A stretch of 64,000 bases of DNA from Ensifer canadensis. GTDB lineage: Bacteria; Pseudomonadota; Alphaproteobacteria; Rhizobiales; Rhizobiaceae. Under the pieces are notes generated by a model that saw only the letters and a program-made list of their open reading frames with translations, was not told the origin of the DNA and searched no databases. Location of the stretch: positions 2,904,501-2,968,500 of the forward strand of contig NZ_CP083370.1 in the NCBI RefSeq assembly GCF_017488845.2, given 5' to 3'. Position 1 is the first letter of the stretch, and each line of letters opens with the position of its first letter. Below are positions 28,010 through 37,231 of the stretch, piece after piece. The translations under genes were made by a program, and so were the position numbers.

Positions 28010-29173
28010 ATGCCGATTCTCAACCGCGCCGCCGAACTGCAAAACGAAGTCACCGAATGGCGGCGTCATCTGCACAAGAACCCCGAGCTCCTGTTCGCGG
28101 TGGAAAATACGGCAGCCTTCGTCGAAATGAAACTGAAGGAGTTCGGCGTTGACGAAATCGTGACCGGCCTTGGTCGGACCGGCGTCGTCGGCCTGATCAA
28201 GGGCAATCTCGGTGCTGGCCGCACCATCGGCCTGCGCGCCGACATGGATGCGCTGCCGATCACCGAGACATCAGGCAAGTCCTGGGCGTCGGAAACTTCC
28301 GGCAAGATGCACGCCTGCGGCCATGACGGCCACACCGCCATGCTGCTCGGCGCGGCCAAATATCTGGCCGAGACCCGCAACTTCGCTGGCAGCGTCGCGG
28401 TCATCTTCCAGCCGGCAGAAGAAGGCGGCGGCGGCGGCAACGAGATGGTCAAGGACGGCATGATGGAGCGCTTCGACATCGCCGAAGTCTACGGCATGCA
28501 CAATATGCCTGGCATGCCCGTCGGGCATTTCGGCAGCCGCGTCGGCGCGATCATGGCCTCGACCGACGAGTTCACCATCACCATCAAGGGCCGTGGCGGC
28601 CATGCGGCCCAGCCGCACAAGACGATCGACCCGATCGTCATCGGCACGCAGATCGTCACTGCATTGCAGACAATCGCGTCGAGAACGGTCGATCCGCTCG
28701 CTTCCGTCGTGGTCTCGGTCACCAAATTCAACGCCGGCTTTGCCCACAACGTCATCCCGGAGGAGGCGGTGCTCGGCGGCACCGTGCGCACCCTGAAGCC
28801 CGAAGTGCGCGATATCGGCGAGACCCGCATCCGGCTGATCGCCGAAGGCATCGCCGACGTCTATGGCGCAACCGTCGATGTCTGGTACAGCCGCAACTAT
28901 CCGGTGACCGTCAACCATGAGGACGAGACGGGCTACGCGCTGAAGGCAGCGGCGGAAATTGCCGGCGAAGGCAATATCAGGCCGTCGCTCGATCCGATGA
29001 TGGGCGGCGAGGATTTCTCCTACATGCTGCTCGCCCGCCCGGGGGCCTTCATTTTCATGGGCAACGGCGACACCGCCGGGCTGCACCACCCGGGCTATGA
29101 CTTCAACGACGAAGCGATCCCGCACGGGATTTCCTATTGGGTGAAACTCGCGGAAACGCGACTTGCCGCCTGA
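28010..29173 (+). CDS. M20D amidohydrolase (hippurate hydrolase-like)
   Basis: A 387-residue M20 peptidase-family amidohydrolase of the HipO/IAA-amino acid hydrolase group, cleaving N-acyl or N-aroyl amino acids. Metal-ligand blocks are HACGHDGH and QPAEEGGGGG, and MHNMPG is typical of the subfamily. The dimerisation domain follows GRGGHAAQPH, and the last ligand His lies in LHHPGYDFND. Homologues are called hipO1 in Sinorhizobium. ATG 28010 is chosen over the long 5' extension to 27920. An Lrp-type regulator gene follows after 22 bp and probably responds to an amino-acid product. Confidence 0.88.
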   Translation: MPILNRAAELQNEVTEWRRHLHKNPELLFAVENTAAFVEMKLKEFGVDEIVTGLGRTGVVGLIKGNLGAGRTIGLRADMDALPITETSGKSWASETSGKMHACGHDGHTAMLLGAAKYLAETRNFAGSVAVIFQPAEEGGGGGNEMVKDGMMERFDIAEVYGMHNMPGMPVGHFGSRVGAIMASTDEFTITIKGRGGHAAQPHKTIDPIVIGTQIVTALQTIASRTVDPLASVVVSVTKFNAGFAHNVIPEEAVLGGTVRTLKPEVRDIGETRIRLIAEGIADVYGATVDVWYSRNYPVTVNHEDETGYALKAAAEIAGEGNIRPSLDPMMGGEDFSYMLLARPGAFIFMGNGDTAGLHHPGYDFNDEAIPHGISYWVKLAETRLAA

Positions 29174-29195
29174 GGCGCGAGCGGGAGGCGGCACG

Positions 29196-29660
29196 ATGCA
29201 TCAGATCGACAAGATAGACCGTAGAATTCTCAACATCCTGCAGGCGGATGGCCGGATCACCAATCTGGAGCTTGCCGATCGCATCGGCCTGTCACCGACG
29301 GCAACAAGCGAAAGACTGCGCCGGCTGTTGAAGGAAGGGTATGTTTCGGGCTTCGGCGCCCGTCTCGATCCGCAGAAGCTCGGCTTCGGCCTGCTCGTCT
29401 TCATCGAGGTCATGCTCGACAAGACGACGCCCGACGTGTTCGATCAGTTCGCGATCGCGATCAAGCAGGCGCCGGCGGTTCTCGAATGTCACATGGTCGC
29501 CGGCGGCTTCGACTATCTCGTCAAGACCCGCTTCGAGGACATGGCGGCCTACCGCAATTTCCTTGGCCAGGTGCTGTGGACGCTGCCGGGCGTCAAGGAA
29601 ACCCGCACCTATGCTGTCATGGAAGAGATCAAGAACGACGGGCCACTGCCGCTCGTCTGA
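29196..29660 (+). CDS. Lrp/AsnC-family regulator
   Basis: A 154-residue feast/famine regulator. The N-terminal winged helix (about 1-60) includes DRRILNILQADGRITNLELADRIGLSPTATSERLRRL. A C-terminal RAM ligand-binding domain carries VAGGFDYLVKTR. ATG 29196 has GGGAGG at good distance. It probably controls the preceding amidohydrolase gene, though Lrp proteins can act more widely. Confidence 0.92.
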   Translation: MHQIDKIDRRILNILQADGRITNLELADRIGLSPTATSERLRRLLKEGYVSGFGARLDPQKLGFGLLVFIEVMLDKTTPDVFDQFAIAIKQAPAVLECHMVAGGFDYLVKTRFEDMAAYRNFLGQVLWTLPGVKETRTYAVMEEIKNDGPLPLV

Positions 29661-29676
29661 GACCAAATAAGAATGA

Positions 29677-29702
29677 CCCCGGGAGCCGATGGGATCCCGG
29701 GG
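29677..29702. terminator. hairpin between convergent lrp and alcohol dehydrogenase genes
   Basis: CCCCGGGA (29677-29684) and TCCCGGGG (29695-29702) form a perfect 8-bp stem around a 10-base loop. It lacks a T-run, so it is a moderate terminator candidate for either strand. Confidence 0.5.
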
Positions 29703-29736
29703 CAAGCACTTTAGTACGGCACCCCTGAACCCGCGC

Positions 29737-30786
29737 TTACGCCGCGTCGAGCGACGCCATGTCGATGACGAAGCGGTAGCGGACGTCGCTCTTGACGACA
29801 CGCTCGTAGGCTTCGTTGATCTCCTGGATCTTGATCGTTTCGATCTCCGAGACGATGTTGTGGGCGCCGCAGAAGTCGAGCATTTCCTGGGTTTCCTTGA
29901 TCGAACCGATCATCGAGCCGGAAATGCTGCGGCGGGCCGGAACCAGCGCGAAGGCATGGACCGGCACGGCATTTTCCGGAATACCGACCAGCACGAAATC
30001 GCCGTCGACCTTCAACAGGTTGAGATAGGCGTTCCAGTCGATCTCGGCTGCGACCGTGCAGATGATCAGGTCGAACTGGCCCTGAAGCGTCTTGAAGGTT
30101 TCCGGATCGTTGGTGGCGAAGTAGTGGTCGGCACCGAGCTTCAGCCCGTCTTCCTTCTTCGACAGGCTTTGGCTGAGCACCGTCACCTCCGCGCCCATGG
30201 CGTGGGCGATCTTGACGCCCATATGGCCGAGACCGCCCATGCCGACGATCGCGACCTTCTTGCCGGGACCGGCCTTCCAGTGACGAAGCGGCGAATAGAG
30301 CGTGATGCCGGCACACAAAAGCGGTGCCGCCGCGTCGAGCGGCAGGTTTTCCGGGATCGACAGGACATAGCCTTCCTTGACGACGATGCTGTCGGAGTAG
30401 CCACCCTGCGTCGCTGTCTTGCCGTCGGCCTCGACGCCGTTATAGGTCACCACCAGACCTGGCATGTAATGCTCCAGATCGACGTCGCGTGTCGCGCAGG
30501 TGGTGCACGAATCGACGAAGCAGCCGACGCCGGCGCGGTCACCCACCTTGAATTTGGTGACCTTGGAGCCGACGGCGGTGACGATGCCGACGATCTCGTG
30601 GCCGGGGACCATCGGGAAGGCCGAGTTGCCCCATTCGTTGCGTGCCTGGTGAATGTCGGAGTGGCAGACGCCGCAATATTTGATGTCGATCACCACGTCG
30701 TTGTCGCGCGGCTCGCGACGTTCGAAGGTGAAGGGCGTCAGCGGTTTCGACGCGTCGGTCGCCGCATATCCTCTTGCAATGGCCAT
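29737..30786 (-). CDS. zinc-type NAD(P)-dependent alcohol dehydrogenase (YahK-like)
   Basis: A 349-residue medium-chain dehydrogenase of the cinnamyl-alcohol/YahK group, which reduces a range of aldehydes. Catalytic zinc ligands are in CGVCHSDIH and PGHEIVG. The Rossmann motif is [11 protein letters not shown]. The structural-zinc lobe is reduced: SCTTC has two cysteines, but the third and fourth are replaced (ATRDVD..HYM). The C-terminal [21 protein letters not shown] block is typical. ATG 30786 (MAIARGY) is used. It is divergent from an AraC regulator with three phased repeats between them. Confidence 0.9.
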   Translation of the reverse strand: MAIARGYAATDASKPLTPFTFERREPRDNDVVIDIKYCGVCHSDIHQARNEWGNSAFPMVPGHEIVGIVTAVGSKVTKFKVGDRAGVGCFVDSCTTCATRDVDLEHYMPGLVVTYNGVEADGKTATQGGYSDSIVVKEGYVLSIPENLPLDAAAPLLCAGITLYSPLRHWKAGPGKKVAIVGMGGLGHMGVKIAHAMGAEVTVLSQSLSKKEDGLKLGADHYFATNDPETFKTLQGQFDLIICTVAAEIDWNAYLNLLKVDGDFVLVGIPENAVPVHAFALVPARRSISGSMIGSIKETQEMLDFCGAHNIVSEIETIKIQEINEAYERVVKSDVRYRFVIDMASLDAA

Positions 30787-30864
30787 CAGTCTGTCCTTCA
30801 ATTTTGGGAGATGCGAAATGACCGGAGCGTTACCGGCAGATCGCAGGCAGGGACTATGCGTTCG

Positions 30865-30917
30865 CGATCGGCAAAAGCGTTATCGCGATCCTGCAAAGTT
30901 TTTGCCCGATCCTGCAA
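30865..30917. promoter_or_regulatory. three 21-bp-spaced iterons, probable AraC-type operator
   Basis: CGATCCTGCAA occurs at 30886-30896 and again at 30907-30917. A partial copy CGATCGGCAAA starts at 30865. All three begin exactly 21 bp apart, two helical turns, as expected for tandem AraC-family binding sites. The array lies 80-130 bp upstream of the dehydrogenase gene and 90-140 bp upstream of the regulator gene. Confidence 0.7.
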
Positions 30918-31007
30918 GAATGAAAAATATATGATGGCAATAGCGCTTCGAAGCCTTATCTGAGCATTGCCGCACACAATGCTAAGCCGCTGGAAAGACC
31001 ACAGAAT

Positions 31008-31949
31008 ATGACAGCCACGCGACAGACTGCCAGACAGGACATGATCGACGTCATTGCCCGGATCACCGGGAAGGACGGCGACCACCAGACCGCAATCCCA
31101 GGTTTGAGCATTCATCGCCATTCCGGCGACGCACCCGTCAATTGCGCGGCCTACAAGCCGAGCCTTGCGATCATCGTCCAGGGCGCCAAGCGCGTGGTAC
31201 TCGGCGACGAGACGCTGATCTATGGCGCTTCCGATTATCTGCTGACGTCGATCGACCTGCCGGTGTTGTCGCAGGTCTGCAAGGCTTCGGCCGACGAGCC
31301 TTATCTCAGCTTCGCCTTCCAGATCGATACGGCCAAGATTCCGGCATTGCTCGACTTTCTGGCGCAGGGGCATATGCCGGCCTCCGCCTCGCCGCGCGGC
31401 ATGACGGTCAGCAAGATCACACCTGACCTCGAAGATGCAGCACTCAGGCTCTTGCGGCTACTCGACCGGCCCGACGATATTCCCGCACTGCTGCCGCTGG
31501 TCGAGCAGGAAATTCTGTATCGCCTGGTGACCGGCCCGCACGGCCACCGGCTTCGCCAGATGGCAACAGTCGAAAGCCAGCCGCATCAGGTCGGCCGCGC
31601 CGTCGCCTGGCTGAAGGAGCACTATTCCCGGCCGCTGCGCATCGACGACCTAGCGAGCCGGGTCTCGATGAGCGTTTCGTCGCTGCACCACCATTTCAAG
31701 GCGATCACCGCAATGAGCCCGCTGCAGTACCAGAAGCAGTTGCGGCTGCAGGAGGCGCGGCGGCTGATGCTGGAAGAAAGTCTCGATGCCGGAGATGCCG
31801 GCCATCAGGTCGGCTACGAGAGCCAGTCGCAATTCAGTCGCGAATATGCCCGCCACTTCGGCGAGCCGCCGTTGCGCGACATCGGCCGCGTGCGCCGTAC
31901 GTTGGTCGAGCGCTTCTCCGGCGAGGCGGAGATGCTGAGCGAGGGGTGA
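31008..31949 (+). CDS. AraC-family regulator with AraC_N domain (YqhC-like)
   Basis: A 313-residue regulator with an N-terminal cupin-like AraC_N domain (about 30-180) containing YKPSLAIIVQGAKRV. The C-terminal double helix-turn-helix (about 200-295) contains IDDLASRVSMSVSSLHHHFKAITAMSPLQYQK. In enterobacteria the YqhC relative activates a divergent aldehyde reductase gene. The same arrangement here suggests that it senses reactive aldehydes and activates the alcohol dehydrogenase through the 21-bp iterons. Confidence 0.9.
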   Translation: MTATRQTARQDMIDVIARITGKDGDHQTAIPGLSIHRHSGDAPVNCAAYKPSLAIIVQGAKRVVLGDETLIYGASDYLLTSIDLPVLSQVCKASADEPYLSFAFQIDTAKIPALLDFLAQGHMPASASPRGMTVSKITPDLEDAALRLLRLLDRPDDIPALLPLVEQEILYRLVTGPHGHRLRQMATVESQPHQVGRAVAWLKEHYSRPLRIDDLASRVSMSVSSLHHHFKAITAMSPLQYQKQLRLQEARRLMLEESLDAGDAGHQVGYESQSQFSREYARHFGEPPLRDIGRVRRTLVERFSGEAEMLSEG

Positions 31950-31983
31950 TACGCCTCAGGTTCTTTCGATATCCCCGGGAATA

Positions 31984-32418
31984 TCAGCTACGCTCGATAT
32001 CCCGCCTGAGCACGATCGACGTCGTCAGATCCTCGACGTTGTCCATGGTCGCCACTTCGTTGCGCAGTTCATTCAGCGCGTTGATGGAGCCGACCTCGAC
32101 CTCGACGACCAGATCGAGCTGGCCGCTGACGGAGGAAACCTTGCGCACGGAAGAAAAGCCGGCGAGCCGGTCAAGCACGCCGATCGACGGCGTACGCTGC
32201 AGCGTGACGAGCAGGAAGGCCTGGATCTGCCCCTCCTCCAGCTGGCCGATATCGGCGCGGTAGCCGCGAATGATGCCCGCCTTTTCCAGGCGGGTGACGC
32301 GCTCCGTCGTCGCACTTCGGGAAAGCCCGATCCTGCCCGCCAGCGACTTCATCGGGATGCGCGCCTCCCGCGACAGGATGCTGAGGATCGTCCGGTCGAT
32401 CGCGTCGATGTCCTGCAT
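31984..32418 (-). CDS. Lrp/AsnC-family regulator divergent from the fusion gene
   Basis: A 144-residue Lrp-type protein. The winged helix includes DRTILSILSREARIPMKSLAGRIGLSRSATTERVTRL, followed by a RAM domain with SVSGQLDLVVEVE. ATG 32418 is the family start; the longer frame to 32556 crosses into the divergent gene. The direct CATAATGyCGG repeats and palindrome at 32464-32494 in the shared promoter region are probable binding sites. It likely regulates the divergent fusion enzyme and perhaps its paralogue at 47394. Confidence 0.9.
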   Translation of the reverse strand: MQDIDAIDRTILSILSREARIPMKSLAGRIGLSRSATTERVTRLEKAGIIRGYRADIGQLEEGQIQAFLLVTLQRTPSIGVLDRLAGFSSVRKVSSVSGQLDLVVEVEVGSINALNELRNEVATMDNVEDLTTSIVLRRDIERS

Positions 32419-32463
32419 GATTTCCGCCTCCGAGCGCGCCGACAAGATGACGGTTATTATAAA

Positions 32464-32494
32464 CATAATGTCGGTGCAACCGGCATAATGCCGG
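32464..32494. promoter_or_regulatory. probable Lrp operator: repeated CATAATG and CCGGCATAATGCCGG palindrome
   Basis: CATAATGTCGG (32464-32474) and CATAATGCCGG (32484-32494) are direct repeats 20 bp apart. The second lies in a perfect 15-bp palindrome CCGGCATAATGCCGG (32480-32494). A nearly identical palindrome is found upstream of the paralogous fusion gene at 50341-50355. Confidence 0.65.
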
Positions 32495-32545
32495 ATGCAT
32501 GCGTCGGCCGCTCGTGCAACTCTGCCTCTCAAGACGAGGGTTCCC

Positions 32546-35500
32546 ATGAACGACATGCTGAAGACGACACCAGACTTTTCTATCGACGCTGCGTCAGCAC
32601 TGCTGAAGCAGCATTACGGCCTTTCCGGCACGCTGTCGCTGCTGGCCAGCGAACGCGACCAGAACTTCAAGGTCGAGGCCGCCGACGGCGCCACCTATAT
32701 CCTGAAGGTCGTCAATGCCGCCGAGCCCGAGGTCGAGAGCGACTTCCAGACGGCGCTGCTCAGCCATGTCGGAACCTTTGCCGCCGAATTGCCGGTGCCG
32801 CACATCAAGCCGACATTGGCCGGCACCAGCCTTGCCGGAACCACCAGCCAGCACGGCGTCAGCCACAGGCTGCGCCTCGTCAGCTGGGTCTCGGGCAACC
32901 CGCTCGCCGAAACCGGCCGCAGCACCAGTGCGCTCCAGTCGCTCGGCCAGATGCTCGGCCGCTTCGACGCCTCGCTGAAAGGCTTCATGCATCCGGGTGC
33001 GTTGCGCGACCTCGACTGGGACATTCGCAAGGCCGGCCGTTCCAGGGACAGGCTGAACCATGTAACCGAGCCGGATGACCGCGCATTGCTGGAGCGTTTC
33101 CTTGTCCGCTTTGCAAAGTCGGTGGAGCCGAGGCTGGCGACACTGCGGTCGGCTGTCATCCACAACGACGCCAACGACTGGAACGTACTGGTCGACAAAT
33201 CAGATCATGACCGCATCTCCGGGCTGATCGATTTCGGCGACGCACTCTATGCGCCCGTCATTGCCGAAGTCGCCATTGCCGCCGCCTATGCCGGTCTCGA
33301 CCATCCCGACCCGATCGGCGCCACCGCCGCCATCGCCCGCGGCTTCCACGCGGAATATCCGCTGCTCGAAGAGGAAGTCGATCTTCTCTTCGACCTCATC
33401 GCCATGCGGCTCGTCACCTCGGTGACGATCTCGGCCTCGCGCCGCGCCCACACGACCGACAATCCTTACCTTGCCATCAGCGAAAGGCCAGCCTGGACGC
33501 TCTTGCGCAAACTCGACCGGATGAACCCGCGCTTTGCCACCGCGATCCTGCGCAAGGCCTGCGGCTTCGAGGCAGCTCCGGGAACGCGCGGCGTTACCGC
33601 CTGGATTAGCGAAAACCGCAAGGCGCTCGCGCCGCTGCTCGAACGCCCGGCCGCGACCTACCCAGCAGCGCTCGTGCCCTACGGCGACCCTGATCATCCG
33701 ATGACGGTGAAATCCGCCGGTGAACAGCCGGATGAGGCCCAGGCGATCTGGGAAGACTATTGCCGCGAAAACGGCGTCGATCTCGGCATCGGCCCCTGGG
33801 GTGAGGCGCGCACCGTCTATGCCGGCGAAATGTTCGTCTCACGGCTGGTCGAGAACACCCGCCGCACCTGCCATCTCGGGCTCGACCTGTTCATGGCAGC
33901 CGGCACCAAGGTGTTCACACCGATCGCCGCCACCGTCGTCAGCGTCGAGATCGAGGCGGACCCGCTTGGTTACGGCTGCCTGATTGCGCTTCGCCACGAA
34001 CCCGAGGGCTGCCCGCCCTTCGTGTCGCTCTGGGGTCATCTGGCGCACGAGACAATGGGCCGGATCAAGGCTGGCGACCGGCTCGAAGCCGGTGCGCTCG
34101 TCGGCGAAATGGGTGCTCCGATGGAAAACGGCGGCTGGGCGCCGCACCTGCATTTGCAGCTTTCCATCGACGCAAACCTTTCGGCGACCGAAATCATCGG
34201 CGTCGGCGAACCGCAATATCTCGACGTCTGGGCCGAGCTCTTCCCCGATGCGCGCACCTTCGCCGGCATTGCCGAGGAGTTTTACGCAAAGAGCGGTCGT
34301 GCGCATGACGAGATCGTCAAGCTGCGCAAGGAACTGCTGCTGCCGAACCTGTCGATCTCCTACGAAAAGCCGATCAAGTTCGTGCGCGGCGAAGGCGTCT
34401 GGCTGATCGACGACAGTGGCCGCGCCTATCTCGACTGCTTCAACAATGTCTGCCACATCGGCCACGCCCATCCCGCGGTCGTCGAGGCGATGACGAAGCA
34501 GGCGGCGATCCTCAACACCAACACGCGCTATCTGCACGACAATATTGTCGCCTATGCGGAACGGCTGACCGCGACGCTGCCGAAAGAACTGACAGTCGCC
34601 GGTTTCGTCAACAGCGGCTCGGAGGCAAACAGCCTGGCGCTGCGCATGATGCGCGCGCATACGGGCCGTGAAAACGCCATCACGCTCGACTGGTCCTATC
34701 ACGGCACCACGCAGGAGCTGATCGACATCAGCCCCTACAAATTCCGTCGCAAAGGCGGCAAGGGCCCGAAACCGCATGTCCATGTCGCTGCCGTTCCCGA
34801 CAGCTATCGCGCGCCCGCCGATTGGCCGGCAGAAGAACACGGCAAGCGCTTTGCCGAAAGCGTCGCAGAGCAGATCGCGGCCATGCAGGCAAAGGGCGAA
34901 GGCCTCGGCTTCTTCATCGCGGAATCGATCCCGAGCGTTGCCGGCCAGGTGTTCCTGCCCGAAGGCTACTTGAAGGAAGTCTATCGCCTGGTGCGCGAAG
35001 CCGGCGGCGTCTGCGTCGCCGATGAGGTTCAGGTCGGCTTCGGCCGTGTCGGCAGCCACTGGTGGGCGTTCGAGACTCAAGGGATCGTTCCCGACATCGT
35101 CACCATGGGCAAGCCGATCGGCGACGGCCATCCGCTGGCCGCCGTCGTCACCACCCGCGAGGTCACCGACAGCTTCAACAACGGCATGGAGTACTTCAAC
35201 ACCTTCGGCGGAAACCCGGTTTCCTGCGCCGTCGGCCTTGCCGTGCTCGACGTCATCGAGGGGCAGGACCTGCGCGGCAACGCACTTGCTATCGGCAACT
35301 ACCTCATCGGCTCCTTCCGGGCGATGCAGGCGCGTTACGAGGTGATCGGCGACGTCCGCGGCATGGGGCTGTTCCTTGGCATCGAACTGGTCAGCGACCG
35401 CAATACCAAGGCACCCGCCACCGAATTTGCCCGGGCCGTTTCCAACGGCGCCCGCCAGCGCGGCGTGTTGATGGGCACCGAAGGGCCACATGACAACGTC

Positions 35501-35602
35501 TTGAAGATGCGTCCGCCGATGATCTTCTCGAAACGCGACGCCGATCATCTGCTCGCCGTCCTCGAAGAGACCTTTGCGGATGTGAGCAGGAAGCTCGGTT
35601 AA
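32546..35602 (+). CDS. tri-domain fusion: APH-like kinase, M23 metallopeptidase fold, class III PLP enzyme
   Basis: A 1018-residue protein. Residues 1-340 form an APH/hydroxylysine-kinase-like domain with [10 protein letters not shown] (His206, Asp208, Asn213) and LIDFGD (Asp229). Residues about 420-560 are an M23/LytM-like domain whose zinc ligands all seem present (HLGLD, His443 and Asp447; HLHLQ, His534 and His536). Residues about 600-1018 are a class III aminotransferase fold with ADEVQVG (Asp826) and PLP Lys856 in [10 protein letters not shown]. The GKPxGxGHP form resembles phospho-lyases acting on phosphoethanolamine or phosphohydroxylysine. Kinase plus phospho-lyase in one chain suggests phosphorylation then elimination of a hydroxylated amine or amino acid; the substrate is unproven. 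ATG 32546 follows GAGGG. Confidence 0.9.
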   Translation: MNDMLKTTPDFSIDAASALLKQHYGLSGTLSLLASERDQNFKVEAADGATYILKVVNAAEPEVESDFQTALLSHVGTFAAELPVPHIKPTLAGTSLAGTTSQHGVSHRLRLVSWVSGNPLAETGRSTSALQSLGQMLGRFDASLKGFMHPGALRDLDWDIRKAGRSRDRLNHVTEPDDRALLERFLVRFAKSVEPRLATLRSAVIHNDANDWNVLVDKSDHDRISGLIDFGDALYAPVIAEVAIAAAYAGLDHPDPIGATAAIARGFHAEYPLLEEEVDLLFDLIAMRLVTSVTISASRRAHTTDNPYLAISERPAWTLLRKLDRMNPRFATAILRKACGFEAAPGTRGVTAWISENRKALAPLLERPAATYPAALVPYGDPDHPMTVKSAGEQPDEAQAIWEDYCRENGVDLGIGPWGEARTVYAGEMFVSRLVENTRRTCHLGLDLFMAAGTKVFTPIAATVVSVEIEADPLGYGCLIALRHEPEGCPPFVSLWGHLAHETMGRIKAGDRLEAGALVGEMGAPMENGGWAPHLHLQLSIDANLSATEIIGVGEPQYLDVWAELFPDARTFAGIAEEFYAKSGRAHDEIVKLRKELLLPNLSISYEKPIKFVRGEGVWLIDDSGRAYLDCFNNVCHIGHAHPAVVEAMTKQAAILNTNTRYLHDNIVAYAERLTATLPKELTVAGFVNSGSEANSLALRMMRAHTGRENAITLDWSYHGTTQELIDISPYKFRRKGGKGPKPHVHVAAVPDSYRAPADWPAEEHGKRFAESVAEQIAAMQAKGEGLGFFIAESIPSVAGQVFLPEGYLKEVYRLVREAGGVCVADEVQVGFGRVGSHWWAFETQGIVPDIVTMGKPIGDGHPLAAVVTTREVTDSFNNGMEYFNTFGGNPVSCAVGLAVLDVIEGQDLRGNALAIGNYLIGSFRAMQARYEVIGDVRGMGLFLGIELVSDRNTKAPATEFARAVSNGARQRGVLMGTEGPHDNVLKMRPPMIFSKRDADHLLAVLEETFADVSRKLG

Positions 35603-35711
35603 GACCGGGCTCGATACCGCCGAAACGATAGCCAGTTGGCCGGGACGCGCACGTGCCCCGGCAGCGAAGACGCGTGCCTTTAAAACTGCATAACAAGAGG
35701 AGAACAGGACA

Positions 35712-36722
35712 ATGAAACTTGGAATTCTAGCACTTGCGAGTGCGGCGTTTCTCGCCGGAACGGCAGCCAGCGCCGCCACGCTTGATGTCGTCAAGGAACG
35801 CGGCGAACTTCGCTGCGGCGTCAGCCAGGGCGTGCTCGGCTTTTCCGCGCCGAACGACAAGGGCGAGTGGAGCGGCTTCGACATCGACTTCTGCCGCGCG
35901 GTCGCTGCGGCCACGCTCGGCAACCCGGACAAGGTGAAATACGTGCCGCTCTCGACCAAGGAGCGCTTCACCGCGCTGCAGTCGGGCGAAGTCGATCTGC
36001 TTTCGCGCCAGACCACCTGGACGCTGTCGCGCGACAGCGATCTCGGCATGAGCTTCGTCGGCGTCAACTACTATGACGGCCAGGCCTTCATGGTGCGCAA
36101 CGACCTCGGCGTGAAGAGCGTCAAGGAACTCTCGGGCGCCTCCGTCTGCACGGAAACCGGCACGACCACCGAGCAGAACATGGCCGACTACTTCAGCTCC
36201 AACAACATCCAGTACCAGGTCATCGCTTTCGAAAAGCCCGACCAGACGATCCAGGCCTTCAACACGGCGCGCTGCGACGTCTATTCGACCGACGCCTCGG
36301 CGCTCTACGCCCAGCGCCTGACGCTGAACGACCCGGACCGCTTCGTCGTGTTGCCGGAAGTCATCTCCAAGGAACCGCTCGGACCGGCCGTGCGCCAGGG
36401 CGACGAGCAGTGGTTCAAGGTCGTTCGCTGGACATTGTTCGCGATGATCGAGGCCGAAGAACTTGGTATCACCAAGGAGAACGCGGCCAAGATGCAGGAA
36501 AGCGGCACGGTCGGCCAGAAGCGGTTCCTGGGCATCGACAACGAAGCCGGCAAGGCGCTGGGCCTCGGCCCGACATGGGCCTTCCAGGCGATCTCCGCCG
36601 TCGGCAACTATGGCGAGGTCTTCGAAAAGCACCTGGGCAAGGACAGTGCGCTCAAGATCGACCGCGGCCTCAACAAGCTGTGGAGCCAGGGCGGCCTGAT
36701 GTACGCGCCGCCGGCGCGCTGA
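35712..36722 (+). CDS. periplasmic general amino-acid-binding protein (AapJ/BztA-like), orphan
   Basis: A 336-residue solute-binding protein with a signal peptide (cleavage near residue 21, ASAATL). Family-3 binding-protein signatures include VKERGELRCGVSQGVLGFS and WSGFDIDFCRAVAAATLG. It is most like AapJ, the binding protein of the rhizobial general L-amino-acid permease. No AapQMP-like genes follow; it ends at its own terminator. It probably feeds permeases encoded elsewhere, and its place 109 bp after the fusion gene suggests it delivers that enzyme's substrate. AGAGGAG precedes the start. Confidence 0.9.
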   Translation: MKLGILALASAAFLAGTAASAATLDVVKERGELRCGVSQGVLGFSAPNDKGEWSGFDIDFCRAVAAATLGNPDKVKYVPLSTKERFTALQSGEVDLLSRQTTWTLSRDSDLGMSFVGVNYYDGQAFMVRNDLGVKSVKELSGASVCTETGTTTEQNMADYFSSNNIQYQVIAFEKPDQTIQAFNTARCDVYSTDASALYAQRLTLNDPDRFVVLPEVISKEPLGPAVRQGDEQWFKVVRWTLFAMIEAEELGITKENAAKMQESGTVGQKRFLGIDNEAGKALGLGPTWAFQAISAVGNYGEVFEKHLGKDSALKIDRGLNKLWSQGGLMYAPPAR

Positions 36723-36788
36723 TCGCAGGCAAATCCGGAGAAGGTCTTCCCTCCGGAATTGCGCCAATAAATAGACCAACCAACCATG

Positions 36789-36815
36789 CGCCGCGGCCCT
36801 CACCGCGGCGTTTTT
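36789..36815 (+). terminator. intrinsic terminator of the binding-protein gene
   Basis: CGCCGCGG (36789-36796) and CCGCGGCG (36803-36810) form an 8-bp GC stem with a six-base loop, followed by TTTTT at 36811-36815. Confidence 0.92.
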
Positions 36816-37014
36816 CGCTTCTGGCGTTTGACAAGGAGCGGTTGCATTCTGTCTGTCTGCTCGGAGCGAGGCGTTGCGCAACGCCGCTTGTGGCAGCTTT
36901 CCCAAGGGGGATCTGGAGGTTCCGACAAAACGTACGGCGATGATGGACAGCGGACAGTCGACAAGTCAGGCCTCGTCATAGCAGATCGGGAAATCCCGAC
37001 ACCAGCGAAGACTT

Positions 37015-37129
37015 CCCTCATCCCTGTGCCTGTCACAGGGATCCAGCCAGCCCAAGTCCTTGGGCTGAAAAGTCCTCTGACCCGACCGACGTCGGATCGC
37101 TGGATTCCGGCACAAGGCCGGAATGAGGG
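37015..37129. repeat. type C dispersed repeat with outward inverted ends
   Basis: The left part CCCTCATCCCTGTGCCTGTC..GGGATCCAGC and the right part GCTGGATTCCGG..GGAATGAGGG are inverted copies with diverged centres. Each half is also internally self-complementary (CCCTGTG/CACAGGG). Such elements are common in rhizobial spacers. It lies in the 509-bp gene-free stretch 36723-37231, where I see nothing else besides the terminator at 36789. Confidence 0.7.
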
Positions 37130-37231
37130 CGTGGGGATGCCCCTTTCGTCAAACAGCAGGATCTGTCACCGTCTGACATTTCCGACGCCGGAGCGTTTTT
37201 TCTGGTCAACCGACAGGTGGGGCGCAACCCT

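Noticed and set aside
32495..32545. Upstream GTG/ATG start for the first fusion gene
   Set aside because: The extension overlaps the palindrome region, lacks a ribosome site, and ATG 32546 has GAGGG.
33839..36067. 742-codon minus-strand open frame across the first fusion gene
   Set aside because: It is opposite a protein with three recognised domains. Long antisense frames are common in GC-rich codon usage, and it has no recognisable motif.
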